Positions 14,486 to 19,249 of a DNA stretch of 19,249 nt are shown piece after piece. The DNA lies in contig JAAYZQ010000332.1 of the NCBI GenBank assembly GCA_012514775.1, positions 1-19,249 of the forward strand. Direction: 5' to 3'. This DNA is from Anaerolineaceae bacterium. Its GTDB lineage: Bacteria > Chloroflexota > Anaerolineae > JAAYZQ01. Position 1 is the first letter of the stretch. Each line of letters opens with the position of its first letter. The notes beneath the pieces were generated by a model, which worked only from the letters and a program-made list of their open reading frames with translations, made no database searches and was not told where the DNA came from. The translations under genes were made by a program, and so were the position numbers.

Positions 14486-14707
14486 TACTACCTGGGCCAC
14501 GGCGTGACACACCCCATCGCCCTGGAGGGCGCGCTGAAGCTCAAGGAGATCACCTACGCCCACTGCGAGGGCAGCTTTTTCAGCGAGTTCAAGCACGGAC
14601 CCCTGTCCGCCGTCCACGACGGCTACCCCGTGCTGTTCATCACCGCGCCCGGCGACGAGTCGATGATGATCAACCCGGTTCGCTCGAGCCGCAACGAGGT
14701 CACCGTG
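14486..14707 (+). pseudogene. glmS fragment (second SIS domain remnant)
   Basis: This stretch aligns with 13242-13451 of the intact glmS, covering GlmS residues 461-530. By hand I count 14 substitutions in 210 aligned bases (about 93% identity), seven of them synonymous, plus a 12-base in-frame insertion (codons R-S-S-R) just before the shared N-E-V-T-V. Changes include Y465H, I467V, S492F and H524P. Similarity starts sharply at 'YYLG' and fades after 14707. There is no glutaminase domain, no first SIS domain and no C-terminus, so no working enzyme can be made, although the frame from 14465 to 14785 is open. The high share of silent changes suggests the parent copy was once under selection. 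The retropepsin pair lies exactly between the intact gene and this remnant. Confidence 0.88.
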
Positions 14708-14816
14708 GGCGCCCTGCGGCCCAACGTCGACGCCCGTCTGGCCAATCGAGCATCAGCCGTGAATGGCTGGCGGCGCGTGGAGTGACATGCCTGGTAACCC
14801 AGGAAGCGAGGCGAGT

Positions 14817-15200
14817 ATGCTGCAAAATGTCAACCAGCAGATCCTGACCTGGGTCGAGTTCACCGCAGTGGTCATGGAGGTCCTGGCGGTGGCCGTCATC
14901 GTGCTGGCCATGCTTTATTTCACCGTCCGATTCCTGCTCAAGGCGACGTTGCAACGCCACGAGAGCTGGTACGAAAAACTGAGATCCGGCCTGGGTCGCT
15001 CACTGATCCTGGGGCTGGAGTTCCTTCTCGCCGCCGATGTGGTTCGCACCGTCGCCCTGGATGCCACCCTGGAAAGCGTGGCCGTCCTGGGCCTCCTGGT
15101 GTTGATTCGAACCTTCCTGAGCTGGGCGTTGATCGTCGAGATCGAGGGCCGTTGGCCGTGGCAGGCTCACCGGGCCAACGTGCCTCCTCCGCGGGATTGA
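14817..15200 (+). CDS. DUF1622 family membrane protein
   Basis: A 127-residue protein with three hydrophobic segments (about residues 10-42, 62-78 and 85-105). The block 'LGRSLILGLEFLLAADVVRTV' followed by 'LESVAVLGLLVLIRTFLSW' and 'VEIEGRWPW' is the DUF1622 signature. The family has no assigned function. The start at 14817 (MLQNVNQQ) is preferred: GAGG (14808-14811) lies at the right distance and the length then equals the family norm; upstream in-frame ATGs at 14763 and 14787 would add residues without family similarity. A small CCTGG/CCAGG hairpin (14790-14803) precedes the RBS. No clear promoter is seen; it may be read from the unit upstream. Confidence 0.88.
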   Translation: MLQNVNQQILTWVEFTAVVMEVLAVAVIVLAMLYFTVRFLLKATLQRHESWYEKLRSGLGRSLILGLEFLLAADVVRTVALDATLESVAVLGLLVLIRTFLSWALIVEIEGRWPWQAHRANVPPPRD

Positions 15201-15204
15201 TTGG

Positions 15205-15316
15205 TCTCTCCCGATCTTTTTCGAGCCTGTTCATCCTCACCGGCGCCATCGAGACCACCGGCCTGTCCAGGCGACTGGTTGCCATGGCGAGACGGAACAA
15301 GGTGCACGGCTATCAC
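15205..15316 (+). pseudogene. Possible remnant of an ion-transporter membrane segment
   Basis: In one frame of the intergenic region the translation includes 'SSLFILTGAIETTGLSRRLV', a hydrophobic stretch with the look of the 'G-A-(I/L)-E-x-T-G-L' segment of ArsB/SLC13-type anion transporters. There is no start with an RBS of its own and the frame ends at 15343, just past the promoter. A chance match is quite possible. Confidence 0.18.
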
Positions 15317-15344
15317 TTGACGGGACCTGGAAAGGGTGTATAAT
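15317..15344 (+). promoter_or_regulatory. Promoter of the multi-GAF gene
   Basis: TTGACG (15317-15322), a 16-bp spacer, and a perfect TATAAT (15339-15344). Transcription starting near 15351 gives a leader of about 135 nt. Confidence 0.7.
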
Positions 15345-15350
15345 TATCAT

Positions 15351-15486
15351 CTAGACGGGCCTGATCTTGTGCCAAACAAGGCAAAGGCCTTTCCCTGAGT
15401 GCCGCACTGATCAGTTGGACGGGTCTCAAGTTCTGAAACGACGGTCGGTGAACGACGTCTTCGCCACCAAAGAAGGAGGCTCCATC
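15351..15486 (+). other. Leader region of the multi-GAF gene
   Basis: It holds a long-range inverted repeat CTGATC (15361-15366) / GATCAG (15409-15414), a 10-bp palindrome AAAGGCCTTT (15383-15392), and two similar GACGGG-x-CT words at about 15354 and 15418. No known riboswitch is recognised. A strong AAGGAGG (15473-15479) lies seven bases before the ATG. Confidence 0.35.
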
Positions 15487-18400
15487 ATGCACGGTTCAGT
15501 CACCCCTGGCTCGGCACCGCGCGAGCTCAACGAGCTGGAAAACGCGCTTCAGAGCTTCGTGGAGCAGGTAGCGCGAGACTTCCGAGCCGACATTGTCACT
15601 CTGTATCTCTACGACGCCGATCAAGACCGCTTTTACCTCCCTGTGGGCTGTGGGCTGCGCGACGAAATCACCTTCAAGACCGTCATGCCGCGCACCGACA
15701 GGCTGGCGGGCAAGATCGTCAAAGGCCGGGTACCAATCATCGCCGAAGAAGCGCGGCTGCATCCGGATATGGCGGGACCGTTCACCTTCCGGGAGCGTGT
15801 CGAATCGGCGGCCGGCTTTCCTGTCTTTTTGCAGGAGCGCTCTGCCGGCGTATGCTTTGTCAGTTTTCGCAAGCCTCACACCTTCCAGGAGCGGGAGAAG
15901 GAGAACATCCAGGAGTGCCTGCGCGAGGTGTCGACCATCCTCAGAACAGCGCAGTTGGCCGAGATGCGCCAGGTGCTGGAACCCAGCGCTCCAACCGCCA
16001 GCATCGTCGACCGCAGCCTGAGCTTTATCGTCAAAGCAGCCTGTATGTACACCAACGCCCCCGTGGCCCTTTGGATGCTGGAGCCCAGCCAGAACCGGCT
16101 CTCCATCCAGGCCGCCACCGGCATCGGCCACGGTTTTGTGCAGTCGGCCCAGCTCTCGCTGGGTAAAAACCATATCCTGGCCGAGATCATGCGCACAAGA
16201 GAGTCCAGGACCTGTTCCGACCTGGAAGACAACCCCGGGTTCCCCTTCCAACGAGCGCTGCGCAACGAGGGCTGGAAGTCCCTGCTCGCCGTCCCGGTCG
16301 TGCTGCGTGACCAGGCGGTCGGCGTGCTGGCAATATTCGGCTTTCCCGGGCGCGCCTTTGCTGCGTCCGATGAAAAGCTGCTGGCCGAGCTTGCCCAGCG
16401 CGTGAGCGACGTGTTGATCATTGTCAGCAATTTGCACGAGGTCAGCCTGGCGCTGGCCGCCAAGCAGGAGCTGAAGCAACTCCTGCGGTTGATTGTCGAT
16501 AAGGCAGCGGAGACTTTTGGCGCAGACATCGCCACGCTTTATCTCTACGACCAGGACCGGGACGAGTTCGGCGAGGTGATTGCCCAGGGGGTCACGGACG
16601 ACTTTTTCGAACATCCCAAACCCAGCAAAACAGGCATTGCGTCCCAGATCGTGCGCACAGCCACACCTGTTTTCTCGGAGGATGCCGAGCACGACGAGCG
16701 GATGTCAAAGGGATTCATCATCCGCCAGGGAGTCAAATCCACAGCAGGCTCGCCCCTCGTCGTGGGGGATCAGGTTGTCGGAGTGCTTTTCATCAACTTT
16801 CGAACCCCTCACCGGTTCCTGAAAAGTGACCAGGAGCTGCTCGCCCTGTATGCCGGGCAGGCGGCAGCGGCGATCATGAACGCCCAGCTCTTCGAGGAGG
16901 AACAACGGCGAACGACGATGGCCCAGATCGCCAACACCTTTGGCGAGACGTTCGACCGGCAGAAGACGTTGCAGGCCGTGGTGGAAGGGGCGCAGAAGCT
17001 AACCGGCGCTTCCAGCAGTTCCCTGTACCTCTTTGCACGGGACAAGGGCAAGAAAGGATCCTTCGAGCTCAGTGCCCGCTCGCCCAGGCTCGCGGAGAGC
17101 CACCGGCAGCCGCCCCGCTCAACACGCGGCTTGAGCCGGCTAATCCTCGACACGGGCCGGCCTGTCGTCATCGCCGATACGCGCCAGCCCCTGCGCCTGG
17201 GAGATGCGGGCCAGGAGATCCGGGTGCGGGCGAGTGTGGTTCGTGAGGGGACCCTGTCCATCCTCGGGGTGCCCGTCCAGATCAAGGGCGAGCGTGTGGG
17301 TGTCTTGTATGTGAACAGCAGCGAGGTCAATCACTTTCGTGAGCGCGATAAGGAACTGCTCCAGAGGTTGGCCGATTATGGGGCCGTGGCCATCGAGCGC
17401 ACGCGGCTCCTGGACGCCATCACAGAGGTCAACAGGGCCACGGGCGAGATCCTTCGCCTGGACGACCAGATCAAGGAACTGCTTGGCAAGATCGTCAACG
17501 ATCTTGGGTTCGAGTTCGCCGCGCTCCAGTTGGTGAACTGGGAGCAAAAGACCATCGAGACGGTGGACGGCATCAATGCGGCGTGGGGTGCCGAGGCAAA
17601 ACATGCCCTCGACAGCGACGATATCCAGGCTGCCATCGTGCGCTCTCGCCGCACGGAAGTCATCACCGGGCCAGACAAACGCTTCGACCCGGCCATCTAT
17701 GACCGCTACCGCCACGAGCGACTGGTGCGCGTCTTTGTGCCCATCATCGCCCACAACACGGTACTGGGCACGGTCGAAGCCGGACACGACCGCCACAGCC
17801 ACCCCGAAATCTCCCCCGAGGAACGCCAGGGCCTGGAGAGCCTCATCCACGACTATGCTCAGCGGCTGTGGCGGGCCACCCTGCCCTGCGTAATCGAGGT
17901 CGTCATCGTCAACGCCGTGCGCATGGTGCGCGCCCATTCGGGCAGCATCCACCTGCTCTGGGACAAGGACGGCAAGCGCTACGTGTACCAGGCCTGCGCC
18001 GGCCGCATCGGCTCCGAGTTTCTCAAGGCCTTTCCCCCGCGCGAGCGGGGTATCGGCGAACAATCACTCAGGGAAAAACACTCCAGGTTCATCGACGATC
18101 CGGATAGGCTGGCCAAGACCCATCCGAACGTCTACACTCCTCGGATCCTGTGGGAAAAGCATCCCACCAGGTACAAGGAAGGAGAGGGCATCCGGGCCAT
18201 CGCCAGCCTGCCCCTGGTGACGGGCGGCAAGTACGAGGGGGTATTCTACATCCATTTCTGGGAGCCGCACACCTTCACCGACGACGAGATAAGCTGGCTC
18301 GAGCTTTTCGCCGAGCAGGTTTCGACCGTGATCCAGAACGCGCAGTTCTACGAAAAGCTGCGAGACCGAAACCGTGCCCTGACCAGCCTGTCGATGATCG

Positions 18401-19249
18401 GCGAGTCGGTAGTGGGCGAGCTGGAGCTGGACGCCCTTCTGACCCAGATTGCCCAGGGCGCAGTCGACGTCCTCAAGGCCGACATCGTGACCATCTACCA
18501 GTACTACCAGGACAGGGACGAGTTTGTCACACCCCCCACCATGAAGGGCAAGGACATCAAGCTAAGCTTCATGCAATCCTCCGTCGCAGAGAGGGACGCT
18601 CCCTCGGTGATCGTGCGCCAGTTGCGGCGCAGCCGCTACGCGCCCGATGCCCGGAACGACGAGGTCATGTGCAATCGTGCTTCCGCCCGGGCAGTCGGCA
18701 GAGTGCCATTCGTGGATCGTGAAGGGATCGAGTCTTCCGCGGGCATTCTGCTGCAGTGGCAGCAAGAGATCGTCGGCGTGATGTTTGTGAACTATCGCGC
18801 CCGCAGGGACTTTACCGACACCGAGCGACGGGTCATCGAAAGTTTTGCCTCCTATGCCGCCGTCGCCATTCGCAGCGCGCGGCAGGCTATCTATCGACGG
18901 GTCAGCCAATTTGAGGCGATCCAGGAGATCGACAAGGAGATCTCTTCGACACTCGACCTCGATCGGGTGTTGCACCTGATCCTGGACAAGAGCATGGAGC
19001 ACCTGCGGGTCACGGACGGCTACGGGACGCTGTATCTATACGACGAACGATCGCAGAGGCTCATCCTGCGCGCCGCCAGAAACGTGCCGCCCGACAAGCT
19101 CGTCCAGCAGTTACCCATGGACAGGCACTGCGTCACGACACGCGCAGCCCGAGAAAAAGAGGTGGTCCTCGTCCCGAACACGATGATCGAGCCGGAGTAT
19201 GCCGAGCTCGTGCCCGGTGCGCGCTCGGAGCTGGCCGCCCCGCTGGTCC
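15487..19249 (+). CDS. Very large tandem-GAF sensor protein (at least seven GAF domains plus a partial eighth; 3' end outside window)
   Basis: From the ATG at 15487, behind a strong AAGGAGG, the frame runs 1,254 codons to the window edge without a stop. I translated every line to check this. The chain is a string of GAF domains of about 150-170 residues: about 17-160, 160-320, 320-476, 479-644, 645-800, 799-962, 962-1135, and a partial one from 1139. Each has a helix, a 'Y-L-Y-D'-type strand, a central 'P' loop, 'S-x-x-(A/G)-x-P-(L/V)' before a 'G-V-L/F-x-(V/I)-x-F/Y' strand, then 'F-x-x-x-(D/E)-x-x-x-L' and a long linking helix. Examples are 'DIVTLYLYDADQDRF' in the first and 'DIATLYLYDQDRDEF' in the third. 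There is no signal peptide or membrane helix, so it is cytosolic. GAF domains bind cyclic nucleotides and other small ligands; ligands and output domain (kinase, cyclase, phosphatase or other) are not visible here. Confidence 0.9.
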   Translation, partial: MHGSVTPGSAPRELNELENALQSFVEQVARDFRADIVTLYLYDADQDRFYLPVGCGLRDEITFKTVMPRTDRLAGKIVKGRVPIIAEEARLHPDMAGPFTFRERVESAAGFPVFLQERSAGVCFVSFRKPHTFQEREKENIQECLREVSTILRTAQLAEMRQVLEPSAPTASIVDRSLSFIVKAACMYTNAPVALWMLEPSQNRLSIQAATGIGHGFVQSAQLSLGKNHILAEIMRTRESRTCSDLEDNPGFPFQRALRNEGWKSLLAVPVVLRDQAVGVLAIFGFPGRAFAASDEKLLAELAQRVSDVLIIVSNLHEVSLALAAKQELKQLLRLIVDKAAETFGADIATLYLYDQDRDEFGEVIAQGVTDDFFEHPKPSKTGIASQIVRTATPVFSEDAEHDERMSKGFIIRQGVKSTAGSPLVVGDQVVGVLFINFRTPHRFLKSDQELLALYAGQAAAAIMNAQLFEEEQRRTTMAQIANTFGETFDRQKTLQAVVEGAQKLTGASSSSLYLFARDKGKKGSFELSARSPRLAESHRQPPRSTRGLSRLILDTGRPVVIADTRQPLRLGDAGQEIRVRASVVREGTLSILGVPVQIKGERVGVLYVNSSEVNHFRERDKELLQRLADYGAVAIERTRLLDAITEVNRATGEILRLDDQIKELLGKIVNDLGFEFAALQLVNWEQKTIETVDGINAAWGAEAKHALDSDDIQAAIVRSRRTEVITGPDKRFDPAIYDRYRHERLVRVFVPIIAHNTVLGTVEAGHDRHSHPEISPEERQGLESLIHDYAQRLWRATLPCVIEVVIVNAVRMVRAHSGSIHLLWDKDGKRYVYQACAGRIGSEFLKAFPPRERGIGEQSLREKHSRFIDDPDRLAKTHPNVYTPRILWEKHPTRYKEGEGIRAIASLPLVTGGKYEGVFYIHFWEPHTFTDDEISWLELFAEQVSTVIQNAQFYEKLRDRNRALTSLSMIGESVVGELELDALLTQIAQGAVDVLKADIVTIYQYYQDRDEFVTPPTMKGKDIKLSFMQSSVAERDAPSVIVRQLRRSRYAPDARNDEVMCNRASARAVGRVPFVDREGIESSAGILLQWQQEIVGVMFVNYRARRDFTDTERRVIESFASYAAVAIRSARQAIYRRVSQFEAIQEIDKEISSTLDLDRVLHLILDKSMEHLRVTDGYGTLYLYDERSQRLILRAARNVPPDKLVQQLPMDRHCVTTRAAREKEVVLVPNTMIEPEYAELVPGARSELAAPLV

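Noticed and set aside
14465..14785. 106-codon frame over the glmS remnant as a real small gene
   Set aside because: It begins at a TTG without a convincing RBS, covers only an internal SIS segment, and its tail has no similarity to GlmS; treated as a pseudogene fragment.
15876..16535. Minus-strand frames opposite the multi-GAF gene
   Set aside because: The plus-strand frame is continuous from 15487 to the edge with repeated GAF motifs, so the antisense frames are shadows.
1..19249. CRISPR array, tRNA, rRNA or insertion sequence
   Set aside because: Reading both strands I saw no regularly spaced direct repeats, no cloverleaf with a GTTCGA-type arm, no rRNA segments and no transposase with terminal repeats.

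Overview
The window is high-GC bacterial chromosome with tight gene packing. Gene content and style suggest a Chloroflexota (Chloroflexi) bacterium: a PiT/DUF47 phosphate pair, a fused two-domain ECF ATPase, a ProRS-like protein with a YbaK-type insertion, a two-gene retropepsin module, and a very long tandem-GAF protein. Several promoters have a strong, often extended, -10 of the TGnTATAAT type. The phylum assignment is inference from family knowledge, not from a marker gene.

Layout. (1) 1-209, minus strand: the start of a small membrane protein (DUF624/YesL-like), cut by the window edge. (2) 210-419: a divergent promoter region in which both -35 boxes lie in the arms of one inverted repeat, plus a terminator-like hairpin in the leader of the rightward unit. 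(3) 420-3701: PiT phosphate transporter, its DUF47/PhoU-like partner, and a 533-residue prolyl-tRNA-synthetase-like protein whose catalytic motifs look broken while its editing domain is intact. (4) 3797-11754: eight closely spaced or overlapping genes, flanked by two TGGTATAAT promoters. They encode a complete ECF vitamin/nucleoside-type importer (fused EcfA-EcfA, EcfT, S component), a deoxynucleoside kinase, a GyrI-like small-molecule-binding protein, and an ABC-2 exporter (permease-ATPase-permease). (5) 11862-13661: glmS. (6) 13671-14425: an AT-richer island with its own promoter, encoding a 92-residue unknown protein overlapped by a retropepsin-like aspartic protease. (7) 14486-14707: a decayed 70-codon fragment of a second glmS, about 93% identical to the intact gene by hand alignment. 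(8) 14817-15200: DUF1622 membrane protein. (9) 15487 to the window end: one uninterrupted reading frame of more than 1,254 codons, made of at least seven complete GAF domains plus part of an eighth, and still open at the edge.

How the genes may work together. PiT and DUF47 form a phosphate uptake pair. The ECF importer followed at once by a deoxynucleoside kinase suggests uptake and phosphorylation trapping of a nucleoside or related ligand. The GyrI-like protein and the ABC-2 exporter look like a detoxification or export arm of the same transcript. The region after glmS looks like a rearrangement zone where a second glmS copy was lost and a retropepsin pair now sits. The multi-GAF protein is a probable cytosolic multi-ligand sensor whose output domain lies beyond the window.
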